Assembly: GCF_023169945.1 (NCBI RefSeq)
Contig: NZ_AP025591.1
Coordinates: forward strand, 5,328,481-5,392,480
Reading direction: 5' to 3'
Origin: Anaeromyxobacter oryzae
GTDB taxonomy: Bacteria; Myxococcota; Myxococcia; Myxococcales; Anaeromyxobacteraceae
DNA: 64,000 nt
The translations under genes were made by a program, and so were the position numbers. The notes beneath the pieces were generated by a model that saw only the letters and a list, made by a program, of their open reading frames with translations, searched no databases and was not told the origin of the DNA. How positions within the stretch are numbered: position 1 is the stretch's first letter; each line of letters begins with the position of its first letter. Positions 31,944 through 39,703 of this stretch are shown here, one piece after another.

Positions 31944-33392
31944 ATGCGGTCCCGTCCGCTCGCCCGCCTCGCCCGCCTCGCCGCCGTCCTGGCGCTCCTC
32001 GGCACCGCTGCCTTCCGGGCGGAAGCCGACGTCCCGAAGGACCCGGACTGGTATCGGAGCGCCGTCGTCTACGGCGTCATCCCGCCACGCTTCGGCCCCC
32101 ACCCCCTGAAGGCGGTCACCGAACGGCTCGACGATCTCCGCGAGCTCGGCGTGGACGCGCTCTGGCTCGCGCCCATCAACCCGACCGACGATCCGGGCGA
32201 CGTGAGCTACGCGATCACGGACTACTTCGCCGTCCGCGCGGACTTCGGTACGCCCGAGGACCTCCGCACCCTGGTCCGCGAGGCGCACGCGCGCGGCATC
32301 CGCATCCTGCTCGACTTCGTCCCGAACCACACGTCGGTGGGGCATCCGCATTATCGCGACGCCGAGGCGCGCGGTCGCGCCTCGCCCTACTGGGGCTGGT
32401 ACGACCGCGACGCACGGGGGAACGTGAGGCACTACTTCGACTGGAAGCACCTCGCGAACCTCGACTACCGGAACGCCACGGTCCGCCAGATGATGGAGGA
32501 CGCGTTCACGTACTGGGTCCGCGAGTACGACGTGGACGGGTTCCGCGTGGACGCGGCCTGGGGGATCCGCCAGCGCGCGCCTGGCTTCTGGGCCGAGCTG
32601 CACCGCCACCTCGCGCGCGTGAAGCCCGGGATCTTCCTCCTCGCGGAGGCGAGCGCGCGCGATCCGTTCTACGTCCGGAGCGGCTTCGACGCGGCGTACG
32701 ACTGGACCGGTGAGCTCGGCAAGTGGGCGTGGGAGAAGGTCTTCGACGATCCTTCCCGGATCGGCCGCGCGCTCGACGCCGCGCTCTCCTCTCACGCGAC
32801 CCCCATGTACCGCGTGGCGCGCTTCCTCAACAACAACGACACGGGGGAGAGGTTCGTCACGCGGCACGGCCTCGCGACGACGCGCGTCGCGGCGGTGCTC
32901 ATGCACGCGCTGCCGGGCATCGCCGTCGTCTACACGGGCGACGAGGTCGGGGCGGAGTTCGAGCCCTACGAGGAAGGCCCGCCCATCTCCTGGGTGGACG
33001 CGCACGGGCTCCGCCCGCTGTACCGCCGGCTCGCCGTGCTCCGCGAGGAGCTGCCCGCGCTGCGGCGCGGCTCGTACCGCCGCGTCGCCGTGCCCGGTCA
33101 GCCGGCCGCGTTCGCGTTCCTCCGCGACGCCGGTCCGGCTGGGCGCGCCCTCGTGGTGCTCAACTTCGGAGGTGCCGCGCGGCTCCGCCTCGACGTCTCA
33201 CCGGGAGGGCCGTTGCCGTCGTGGGACGCCATCGCGGAGCGCGACGTCCCGGTCCGGCGCGCCGGCCCGCGCTCGCTCGAGGTAGACGTGGGCGAGAAGG
33301 AGGCGCTCATCCTCGTGGGCCGGCCGGTGGTGAGCCGCGGCGGGTCCTGCACATCGGATGGCAGAGCCGGCAGCTCGCGCCATCGCTCGTGA
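31944..33392 (+). CDS. Exported GH13 alpha-amylase-family glycoside hydrolase, 482 aa
   Basis: The enzyme should act on alpha-glucan links with retention. ATG at 31944 begins a signal peptide (ends FRAEA-DV). GH13 regions are DFVPNHT (124-130), GFRVDAAW with nucleophile Asp203, LLAEAS with acid/base Glu235, and FLNNNDTGERF with Asp299; the histidine that usually precedes Asp299 is Asn here. The (beta/alpha)8 barrel runs to about residue 375 and is followed by a small beta domain (LPALRRGSYRRVAVPGQPAAFAF, ALVVLNFGG). A short serine/arginine-rich tail ends the protein. The substrate (starch, maltodextrin or trehalose-type) cannot be fixed. The ATG is out of phase with a second ATG at 31936. Confidence 0.92.
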   Translation: MRSRPLARLARLAAVLALLGTAAFRAEADVPKDPDWYRSAVVYGVIPPRFGPHPLKAVTERLDDLRELGVDALWLAPINPTDDPGDVSYAITDYFAVRADFGTPEDLRTLVREAHARGIRILLDFVPNHTSVGHPHYRDAEARGRASPYWGWYDRDARGNVRHYFDWKHLANLDYRNATVRQMMEDAFTYWVREYDVDGFRVDAAWGIRQRAPGFWAELHRHLARVKPGIFLLAEASARDPFYVRSGFDAAYDWTGELGKWAWEKVFDDPSRIGRALDAALSSHATPMYRVARFLNNNDTGERFVTRHGLATTRVAAVLMHALPGIAVVYTGDEVGAEFEPYEEGPPISWVDAHGLRPLYRRLAVLREELPALRRGSYRRVAVPGQPAAFAFLRDAGPAGRALVVLNFGGAARLRLDVSPGGPLPSWDAIAERDVPVRRAGPRSLEVDVGEKEALILVGRPVVSRGGSCTSDGRAGSSRHRS

Positions 33393-33418
33393 CGTGCCGA
33401 TCCGAACCCGGAGGCGAG

Positions 33419-33634
33419 CTACTTCTGCGTCGGGGCGCCCTTCGGCTCGTGGGCAGCGGCGCCGGCCTTCGCGGGCTCGTGCTTCGACTTCGCGTCGCGC
33501 TGCGCGGCGTTCCGGGCCGCCTTCGCGTCGGTCTTCGCCTTCAGGTCGGCGGCGGCCGCAGCCCTCGCCTCGGCCTGGGCCGGCGTGTCCACATGCGGCG
33601 CTGCGTTCTTCTTCTCGAGATCCTTGAAGCTCAT
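33419..33634 (-). CDS. Small highly charged Ala/Lys-rich protein, 71 aa
   Basis: ATG at 33634 follows GAGGCGG. The sequence MSFKDLEKKNAAPHVDTP is followed by a continuous alanine/lysine/arginine helix (AEARAAAAADLKAKTDAKAA...) and a proline/glycine end. No signal peptide or membrane segment is present. It looks like a soluble extended helix or nucleic-acid associated small protein; the family is not recognised. Good ribosome binding site and codon bias support it being real. Confidence 0.65.
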   Translation of the reverse strand: MSFKDLEKKNAAPHVDTPAQAEARAAAAADLKAKTDAKAARNAAQRDAKSKHEPAKAGAAAHEPKGAPTQK

Positions 33635-33909
33635 CGACCGCCTCGGTCCTGCGTTCGTGGTGGACCTGTGTTCTAGCGCGCATCGCGCGGCGGCACACGG
33701 AGGGGCCCCCGAAATGCCGCCGGCGCGCTTGTGACGAGCGCCGGGGCGCGCGCGGGTGTATGAGTGAAGTCGCCGGCGAGGCTCGCCGGCCCGTACGCCG
33801 CCGTGAGCGACACGGCGATCACCCGCACCACCCCTCGTGCCACGACGAGCCGGCTGCGCGCCCGACGGCGCCGGAGCCCGCTGCACGTGCGCCGAAAGGA
33901 CCCCGTCGA

Positions 33910-34329
33910 ATGGCGAATCGATTCAATGTGAGACTTCCCGTGAACGAGGATCCGGCCGTCAAGGCCGTCGAGGCGAAGCACGTCCAGGAGGTCGCGGAGG
34001 CCGACTGGGAGAAGGAGGTCCTCGCCGCGGCGCTGCCCGTCGTGGTCCACTTCCACGGCGCCGAGTCGAGCGCGTCCGAGGCGCTCAACCCCCGCTTCGG
34101 CGCAGTCGCGGAGAAGTTCTCCGGCAAGGTCCGCTTCGTGAAGGTCGACCGGCAGGCGAACGCGGGCCTCGCGGCGAAGCTCGGCGTCACCGCGAGCCCG
34201 ACCGTCGTCTTCCTCCGGGACGGCAAGGAGAAGGGGGAACGGCTCGCCGGGGAGGACGTCAAGCGGACCGCGCTCAAGGCGGGCGTCGAGGCGATGCTCG
34301 GCGTCGTCGCGGCGGCTCCGCCCAAGTAG
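33910..34329 (+). CDS. Thioredoxin-fold protein lacking the CxxC active site, 139 aa
   Basis: ATG at 33910 follows AAAGGACCCCGTCGA; upstream in-frame ATG at 33760 is rejected as it has no ribosome binding site. The thioredoxin fold is clear: VAEADWEKEVLAAALPVVVHFHG (beta strand before the active site), FGAVAEKFSGKVRFVKVDRQANAGLAAKLGVTASPTVVFLRDGKE with the cis-proline (ASPT). However, the WCGPC position reads HGAESSASEA, so both redox cysteines are missing; the protein has no cysteine at all. It cannot be a classical disulfide reductase and may be a chaperone or binding module. No signal peptide is visible. Upstream (33635-33909) nothing else was found. Confidence 0.85.
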   Translation: MANRFNVRLPVNEDPAVKAVEAKHVQEVAEADWEKEVLAAALPVVVHFHGAESSASEALNPRFGAVAEKFSGKVRFVKVDRQANAGLAAKLGVTASPTVVFLRDGKEKGERLAGEDVKRTALKAGVEAMLGVVAAAPPK

Positions 34330-34337
34330 CGCGCGAA

Positions 34338-35315
34338 TCAGGGATTCGCCGGATGGACATCGGGGTGGGCACCCCCGCGCTCCGCCACGTATCGCGGAGG
34401 GCGTTCGAGTGCCGCCCGATCCCATCTGCCGAGCGTCGCCCCCGCGTCGTACACGTCCTCGCTGAACGCGCGCACCTCGGCGGCGGGATCGCGGGTCGTG
34501 CGTACCGCCTCGTAGGGCAGGATGAATTCGGCCAGCCGCAGGTCGTAATGGGCCGCGGACGGCTGCACCGGTGCATCACGGAAGCCGGCGGGTTCCGGCG
34601 CGGCATAGGCGTACAGCACGGGCTCCGCGACCTCCACGCCGGTCTGCGTCACGCCCCCCGGCCAGAAGCCGAACGAGATCACCTCGTGCGAGTACGCCTC
34701 GCGCGTCACCGGGTCCTGCCCCGGCCGCTCCGGTGCGCGCCGGCCGGAGAAGCGCGTGTAGGCGAGATCGAAGCTGCCCCAGAAGAACTGAACCGGGCTC
34801 TGCTTCCCGACGTACGAGCCGGCGAGGTCCCTCAGCGTGGCGTCGCAGCGCCGGAGGACTTGCCAGAATCGGTGCGCCGCCGCGGGGTCGTACTCGCGGA
34901 CCGCGTCGTCCGCGTCGAAACGGACCGGGTGCGCGACCTCCACGGGCATCGGCCAGATGTGGACCTCGACCCCGAGCGCCCGGAGCATCGCCAGGTACTC
35001 GTCGTAAAACGAGTGGACGCTGCGCGGCCCGAGCGGCATCGCCATCGACCGTCCGTCGCACCGGATGACGAGCTGGTGATCGACCAGGTCGAGCTCGACG
35101 TCCAGCGCCCGCGCTCCATCACACAGCGGCGCGGGAGTCGCGAGCCCGCGCGCCGACACGCGAAGCGCGGTGTGCCACCAGTGGTTCTGCGGGAAGCAGC
35201 GCGCGAGCATCGTCTTGCCGATGATCTGCGTCCACATGTGGAGGGCGTCGCGCGTCGCTCGCCACGGCTCGAGCGGCAGTTCAGGCCACGGTCCCGGCGC
35301 GTGTTCAGGCTGCAT
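34338..35315 (-). CDS. DUF5996 family protein, 325 aa
   Basis: ATG at 35315 follows GGAGATCC. Characteristic blocks of DUF5996 are WPELPLEPWRATRDALHMWTQIIGK, RCFPQNHWWHTALRVSARGL, DVELDLVDHQLVIRCDGR, FYDEYLAMLRALGVEVHIWPMPVEV, SPVQFFWGSFDLAYTRFSGRRAP, EVISFGFWPGG and YDLRLAEFILPYEAVR (shown as cores). The family is found in many bacteria as a single-domain cytoplasmic protein; I know of no established activity. Histidines and tryptophans are strongly conserved, which hints at an enzyme. It is convergent with the thioredoxin-fold gene, eight bases apart. Confidence 0.9.
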   Translation of the reverse strand: MQPEHAPGPWPELPLEPWRATRDALHMWTQIIGKTMLARCFPQNHWWHTALRVSARGLATPAPLCDGARALDVELDLVDHQLVIRCDGRSMAMPLGPRSVHSFYDEYLAMLRALGVEVHIWPMPVEVAHPVRFDADDAVREYDPAAAHRFWQVLRRCDATLRDLAGSYVGKQSPVQFFWGSFDLAYTRFSGRRAPERPGQDPVTREAYSHEVISFGFWPGGVTQTGVEVAEPVLYAYAAPEPAGFRDAPVQPSAAHYDLRLAEFILPYEAVRTTRDPAAEVRAFSEDVYDAGATLGRWDRAALERPPRYVAERGGAHPDVHPANP

Positions 35316-35792
35316 GTGGATCTCCGAGATTGCGGTGAGGGCTCGGCGACCGCGTGGACGCCCCGCGATCCCTAGCGTGGCGGCGGCCGCAGCGCCGCTG
35401 ATGCGCCCGCGCGCCTCACGGCCTCGAAGATGGCGTCCGCACCGGCGCCGGCGGAGAGGCTGGAGGTCGGACGGCTGCACCCTGCGGCGGCGCCCGGTGA
35501 TCGCAGCGAGGTCCCCGATCGGTGATGGCGGCTCGCCGTCGCCGTCCCCGCGGTGCCGCCAAGGCGGCAGAGCGTGCTGGGAGCTGACCCGTGTGGCTGC
35601 GACAGCGCGCCCGGCGTACAGCGCCGGAGCGTAACCGTCCGTTCAGAGCGCCATCCCGAGAGCGAGCGATCACTCAGGGTGTTGGAGCCCGAGCCAAGGC
35701 CGTGCCGCCCGGCCCGTGCGTTCGCGTCCGTCCGGCTGCGCGGTTTGGGACCCCCTCCCATCTCGCTGGAGCCACCTCGGTGACGCCGCGGC

Positions 35793-35809
35793 AACTCCCA
35801 GCGGGAGTT
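35793..35809. promoter_or_regulatory. Inverted repeat AACTCCC-AGC-GGGAGTT
   Basis: Perfect 7-base arms around AGC, about 100 bases upstream of the barrel gene start. Size and spacing suit an operator. Confidence 0.4.
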
Positions 35810-35877
35810 ACTCTGCGGAGCATCGACGGTCCCGCGACCGTTGCGTTGCCGTAGCACCTGTAGTGCGTCTTTCGGCT

Positions 35878-35895
35878 GTCGGCCGCGCGGCCGAC
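35878..35895. promoter_or_regulatory. 18-bp perfect palindrome overlapping the 5' leader of the barrel gene
   Basis: GTCGGCCGCGCGGCCGAC ends two bases before the GAGGAG ribosome binding site of the gene at 35907. As RNA it would fold on itself or pair between transcripts, and it could affect ribosome access; as DNA it could be an operator. A similar sequence lies at 54134-54152 before another start. Confidence 0.4.
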
Positions 35896-35906
35896 GAGGA
35901 GCTCCG

Positions 35907-36986
35907 ATGCGACGAACCGGTACCGCCCGTTTCGCACTCGCCGCCCTGTTCATGGTGGCGCTGGCCGCTCACCCGACCCTGGCCGCAGCTCAGGCCACGG
36001 AGCCTGCAGCTCCGGCCGCCGAGCCTGCAGCTCCGGCCGCCGAGCCCGCAACGCCGGCCGCGGCGCAGCCGGTCGCCGGCGCGGAGCCGGCGAGTCCGCC
36101 GGTGGGGCGGACCTTGAACGGCCACCGCTTCATGCCCACCGCGGTCGTCTCCCAGCCCTTCACGACCACCAGCCTCGCCTCCTACCTGGTCGTCGCCGCC
36201 GGGAACACCACCGGGACCCTGCAGGTGGGCGATCAGGTCTACAGCGGCACCTTCGATTACGCGGGGGTCGGTGGGGTCCTGGCCTACGAGTACGCCTTCT
36301 TCCACTACTTCTCGGCGCGGTTCACCCTCACGGAAATCATCTACTCCGGGATCACGGGAAAGTCCGCCCTGGTCATCGGGACGACGGCGCAGGTGGGAGC
36401 GTCCCTGGGGCTCACGGCGAGCATGCCGCTGGGAGACTCGTTGCGCCTCGCGTTCCTGGTCGACGCCGGCTCCACACCGAACCTGTCGCTCACCATCGGG
36501 ACGGGCATCGCGGACATCGTCAATCGGTGCAAGGCGTCCGGGGGTCAGGGGTGCACCGTCAATACGGGCGAGCTGTTCGGGTCGACCAACGTGGCCACCG
36601 TCCAGCCGGCGGTCTCCGTGAGCTGGGCCCCGTTCTCGTCGCTCGGGATCACCGGCAACGCCGGGTACGTCCGCGCGACCCAGACCAAGACCGGGAGCAC
36701 CTTCGACGGGCAGGCCATGTTCCTCGGCGGCGCGGCGGACTTCGACTTCCGGGCGATCTCGTCCGTACCGATCGGACTGATGGCGCAGATCAACTGGACG
36801 GCGCCCTTCAGCGGGACTGGCCTCCAGCACGTGACCGACGTCGGCGGCGGAATCTTCTACACGGGACGCAAGGACCTGGCGGCGGGCATCCAGGTCATCG
36901 GCCGGAGGTTCGCTGTCACCCCGGATGTCAACGTGAGCTTCAGCACGTACGTGACGACGCTGGGCCTTCGCTACTACTGGCAGTGA
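35907..36986 (+). CDS. Outer-membrane barrel protein, paralogue of the gene at 11562, 359 aa
   Basis: ATG at 35907 follows GAGGAGCTCCG. Signal peptide residues 1-28 (ends LAAAQA) lead to a low-complexity Ala/Pro/Glu linker (three copies of AEPAAPA) and then a barrel: GHRFMPTAVVSQPF, FTLTEIIYSGITGKSALVIG, PNLSLTIGTGIADIV, SWAPFSSLGITGNAGYV, ADFDFRAISSVPIGLMAQI, GGIFYTGRKDLAAGIQVIGRRF and a last strand TTLGLRYYWQ. It matches the protein at 11562 along its length. Two cysteines (RCKASGGQGC) may form a loop disulfide. The function is unknown; substrate channel or adhesin-like roles are possible. Upstream lies the longest non-coding region of the window with several palindromes. Confidence 0.85.
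   Translation: MRRTGTARFALAALFMVALAAHPTLAAAQATEPAAPAAEPAAPAAEPATPAAAQPVAGAEPASPPVGRTLNGHRFMPTAVVSQPFTTTSLASYLVVAAGNTTGTLQVGDQVYSGTFDYAGVGGVLAYEYAFFHYFSARFTLTEIIYSGITGKSALVIGTTAQVGASLGLTASMPLGDSLRLAFLVDAGSTPNLSLTIGTGIADIVNRCKASGGQGCTVNTGELFGSTNVATVQPAVSVSWAPFSSLGITGNAGYVRATQTKTGSTFDGQAMFLGGAADFDFRAISSVPIGLMAQINWTAPFSGTGLQHVTDVGGGIFYTGRKDLAAGIQVIGRRFAVTPDVNVSFSTYVTTLGLRYYWQ
36000..36062 (+). repeat. Tandem 21-base coding repeat (about three units)
   Basis: Two identical units GAGCCTGCAGCTCCGGCCGC(C) at 36000-36041 and a third degenerate unit to 36062 encode AEPAAPA repeats in the linker of the barrel protein. Copy number could vary by slippage and change linker length. Confidence 0.75.
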
Positions 36987-37022
36987 TCCACGCGCCGCCG
37001 AGCGGGCTGCCGCGGAGGGGGT

Positions 37023-38243
37023 TCACGGCGGGACGATCGGCGGCGCGCTCGACGTTTCCTCGGAGGTCCGCGGACCTCCTCGTCGAGACCGCTGGCCGAG
37101 GCGGATGACGGCCAGCGCCAGCGCCGCGGCGAGCACGAGCAGCAGCGCGACCGCCAGCGTCGCCCGGCGAATGACGCGGCCCGCGAGCTCGTCCGCGTCG
37201 GACGAGACCTTCCCGCGGAGCTCGTCGACCTGCCGCGCCATGGCCTCGCGCTGGTGGTCGAGGTCGGCGACGGCGGCGACGCGCTCGCGCGTCAAGTAGG
37301 CCAGCGTCTCGACGCGCTGCCCGTCGATCGAGGCGAGCGCGGCGATGCGCTCGGCGCGGACCCGGGCGCTGGCGTCGTCGAGCGCGCCACGGAGCCCCGC
37401 GGGCGAGAGGAGCGCATTCGTCCGCTCCGTGAGCCTCTCGACGGACGCGAGGGTGGCGAGCGCGCGCTGCATCTCCGCGCCGCCCGCGAAGTCGTCGGCC
37501 ATCAGCTCGGCCTGCCACCGCGCGGCCTTGGGCAGGTACGCCGCGTAGATGTCCATCCTCGTGGCGAGGTCGGCGACCGTTGCGGGGATGTTGGCCATCA
37601 CCTGGAACACGCTGATGTCCAGCCCGCCCTCGGCCAGCCGGACCAGCTCGGGGATGATGGAGGGCCGGGAGGAGATCGGGCCGACCACGGGATTGTTCCC
37701 CGCCCACCGCTCCACGACGACGCGTGCGCGGTCGAAGCCCTCCGTGGTCCTGGCGGTGGCCTTCACGGTGGCCTCGATCTGCATGCGAACCCTGTGAGTC
37801 GCCTCGACCGCGGCGGGCTGCATCGTGCCGAGCCGGTCCCGCCACGCGCCGGTGCTCACGGCCTGCTCGAGCTGGATGGAGAGGGACCACGCGTCGAGCG
37901 CGGCGGCCAGGCTGTCCGAGTAGAAGAGGGCCTGGTAGAAGGCGGGGATCACCTCGACCTTCCAGAGGACGGCGCGGCGCCTCGTCGCGGCGTCCGGGCT
38001 CCGGGCTCCGATCTCGTCCGCCGCTGCCTCGATCGTCCCCGGCACGCTCACGGCGAGGAGGTTGCTCATCGCTCGCAGGTCGGCGACGGTCAACCTGGTG
38101 CCGCTGGCCTCCATCAGCGCCGTGCGCTGCGTGCCCCCCTGCTGGACCGTCGTGCAGCCCCATGCCGCCAGGGCAAGGACCCCGAGCAGGCTCCGGTATT
38201 CACGAAAAGTGAGCGCGTGTCGACTCTTTCGGTCGCGGTGCAT
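37023..38243 (-). CDS. Lipoprotein with helical domain, coiled coil and C-terminal membrane helix, 406 aa
   Basis: ATG at 38243 follows GGGGACGAGG. The lipobox GVLALAAWGC places the lipidated cysteine near residue 30. Residues about 45-270 are helical (VPGTIEAAADEIGARSPDAATRRRAVLWKVEVIPAFYQALF, WSLSIQLEQAV); residues about 275-365 are a heptad-rich coiled coil with regularly spaced Arg/Leu (RVRAERIAALASIDGQRVETLAYLTRER, DHQREAMARQVDELRGKV are fragments). A strong membrane helix (LAVALLLVLAAALALAVIRL) at about 370-390 is followed by a basic tail. Having a lipid anchor at one end and a transmembrane helix at the other is unusual. No family recognised. Confidence 0.75.
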   Translation of the reverse strand: MHRDRKSRHALTFREYRSLLGVLALAAWGCTTVQQGGTQRTALMEASGTRLTVADLRAMSNLLAVSVPGTIEAAADEIGARSPDAATRRRAVLWKVEVIPAFYQALFYSDSLAAALDAWSLSIQLEQAVSTGAWRDRLGTMQPAAVEATHRVRMQIEATVKATARTTEGFDRARVVVERWAGNNPVVGPISSRPSIIPELVRLAEGGLDISVFQVMANIPATVADLATRMDIYAAYLPKAARWQAELMADDFAGGAEMQRALATLASVERLTERTNALLSPAGLRGALDDASARVRAERIAALASIDGQRVETLAYLTRERVAAVADLDHQREAMARQVDELRGKVSSDADELAGRVIRRATLAVALLLVLAAALALAVIRLGQRSRRGGPRTSEETSSAPPIVPP

Positions 38244-38566
38244 GCCTCGTCCCCGTTCAGCTCGCCGGGTGGCCGCGATGGCGGGAACGATGCGGCCATC
38301 GGTCGGTCCGGGACGTAGCGAGGTCTTGAAGGTGCCTCCGGAGAGAGCGCGAGCAATCGGAAGCGCGTGGGGCGCGGCGCGAAGCCGCAGCGGCCGAGGA
38401 GTGCGCGAAGGGCGACCACTCTCCCCGGCAGCCACGCGAGCGTGCGTGGGGGAGGGGCAAGGCAGCAGGTTCGGCCCCCGCCCGGCGTCGGATCGACCAG
38501 CATGCTACGGTCTTCGCATGCGAGTGAACCGGCTGGTCCGTGCGGGGGCGACATTCGGAGGATCCC
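38244..38566. other. Divergent intergenic region, 323 bases
   Basis: It separates the lipoprotein gene (minus) from the zinc-finger protein gene (plus). No open frame in it has believable codon use. The GGAGG ribosome binding site of the next gene is at its right end; I see no clear operator. Confidence 0.4.
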
Positions 38567-38935
38567 ATGGAAGGTGAGACCTGCCGCGTATGCGGCGGGG
38601 ACGGGCGCGTCGGCAACGCGTTCGGCGGCAGCTCCGCCACCTGTCCCAGCTGCCACGGGTCCGGGCGACGCGCCGAGGCGTCGTCCGGGTTCCACGACGT
38701 CACCAAGACGAAGCCATCGCACCACCGCCCGGCGGTCACGGTGTCCACGGGGCCGAGGGGGCCCGCGACGTCGGAAGGGCTGCAGCTCGCCCAGGAGGTG
38801 AATGCCTCCACGGTACTGGCCGCGGACGCGAAGACGCGCCTCATCGCCGAGATCGTGAACCACGAGAGCACGCACGGACGGTGCACGAAGACCTTCATCA
38901 AGAAGGTTCGCAAGCAGGCTCGGCCGGCGGGGTGA
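38567..38935 (+). CDS. Small protein with DnaJ-like CxxCxGxG zinc-finger motifs, 122 aa
   Basis: ATG at 38567 follows GGAGGATCCC. Two CxxCxGxG-type motifs near the N-terminus (CRVCGGDGRVG and CPSCHGSGRR, residues 6-34) are those of the DnaJ central domain and would bind one zinc ion. The remainder is a linker (residues 35-65) and a helical, basic C-terminus (LIAEIVNHESTHGRCTKTFIKKVRKQAR). There is no J domain or substrate-binding domain, so it is not a DnaJ. It may be a partner in protein folding or nucleic-acid binding. I do not recognise a family. Confidence 0.75.
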   Translation: MEGETCRVCGGDGRVGNAFGGSSATCPSCHGSGRRAEASSGFHDVTKTKPSHHRPAVTVSTGPRGPATSEGLQLAQEVNASTVLAADAKTRLIAEIVNHESTHGRCTKTFIKKVRKQARPAG

Positions 38936-39061
38936 GCCCCCACGGCTCCCGCTACGGCGGGGAGCGATGATGGGCACCGCGGGGCGCGCTTCAGGGTTCT
39001 TCACGGTCTCGCAATCGGCGCATGATGGCCCGGCGCGATGGTGGGCGGTGAGGAGGGAAGC

Positions 39062-39619
39062 ATGAGCACCCGCGTGTGCCCGTGGTGGCTCGGATGGCTC
39101 CTTGCGAGCCCCGTGCGGAAGCTCTTCCAGGACCCTGCCCGGATCCTGGCGCCTCACGTGCGGGAGGGGATGACCGTCCTCGAGCCCGGTCCTGGAATGG
39201 GATTCTTCACGCTGGAGCTGGCGCGGCGGGTCGGGCCTGCCGGCCGCGTGTTCGCGGTCGACCTTCAGCCGCGCATGCTCGCGGGGCTGCGGCGCCGGGC
39301 CGACCGCGCCGGGCTCGGCGCGCGGGTCGTGACGCGCGTCGCGGCGCGGGACTCTCTCGGCGTGGAGGACCTCCGCGGCGCCGTGAGCTTCGTCCTCGCG
39401 TTCGCGCTCGTCCATGAGCTGCCGGACGCCGCCCGGTTCTTCGCCGAGATCCGCGCGGCCCTCGCACCAAGCGGCAAGGTCCTCGTGGCCGAGCCTGCCG
39501 GGCACGTGAAGCGCGCGGATTTCGAGGCGACGCTCGCCGCCGCCGAGCGGGCGGGCTTCCGCCGCGAGCCCGGGCCGCCCATCGCGCGGAGCCTGACCGC
39601 GGTGCTCGCCGCTGCATGA
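39062..39619 (+). CDS. Class I SAM-dependent methyltransferase, 185 aa
   Basis: ATG at 39062 follows GGAGGGAAGC. Motif I is VLEPGPGMGFFTLELARRVG (E/DxGxGxG), then VFAVDLQPRM for motif II with the acidic residue that binds the ribose hydroxyls, and FALVHELPDAARFFAEIRAALAPSGKVLVAEPAG for motifs III-IV (cores). The fold and the order of strands match the Methyltransf_11/25 group. The N-terminus (CPWWLGWLLASPVRKLFQDPARIL) is found in small methyltransferases of unknown substrate. The acceptor cannot be predicted. Confidence 0.92.
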   Translation: MSTRVCPWWLGWLLASPVRKLFQDPARILAPHVREGMTVLEPGPGMGFFTLELARRVGPAGRVFAVDLQPRMLAGLRRRADRAGLGARVVTRVAARDSLGVEDLRGAVSFVLAFALVHELPDAARFFAEIRAALAPSGKVLVAEPAGHVKRADFEATLAAAERAGFRREPGPPIARSLTAVLAAA

Positions 39620-39632
39620 GCACGCCGCTCCC

Positions 39633-39703
39633 CGAGCCTGCCGAAGGGCGGCTCGTCGCGCCCGTTCGTGGTTCGACGGGCTCACCACGAGCGGTTCTCG
39701 CGG
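39633..39703 (-). repeat. REP-like palindromic repeat abutting the acyl-CoA ligase stop
   Basis: Two nested inverted repeats: CGAGCC / GGCTCG (39633-39638 and 39650-39655) and CCGTTCGTGGT / ACCACGAGCGG (39662-39672 and 39684-39694, one mismatch). On the minus strand the segment immediately after the TGA stop reads CCGCGAGAACCGCTCGTGGT and on through GAGCCCGTC. The same segment follows the cysK stop at 42713, with 26 of 29 bases identical. It probably also serves as a terminator. Confidence 0.7.

Larger units (their letters stand above)
35316..35906. other. Intergenic region, 591 bases, with palindromes near the downstream start
   Basis: This is the longest gap in the window. The minus-strand frame across it has no believable protein. 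The right half holds two inverted repeats (35793-35809 and 35878-35895) and GGTCCCGCGACCG (35828-35840), suggesting a large regulatory region for the barrel gene at 35907. The left half is featureless to my eye. Confidence 0.5.

Noticed and set aside
35372..35953. Minus-strand frame in the 591-base gap
   Set aside because: Ser/Arg-rich low-complexity sequence, no ribosome binding site, and it runs into the start of the barrel gene.
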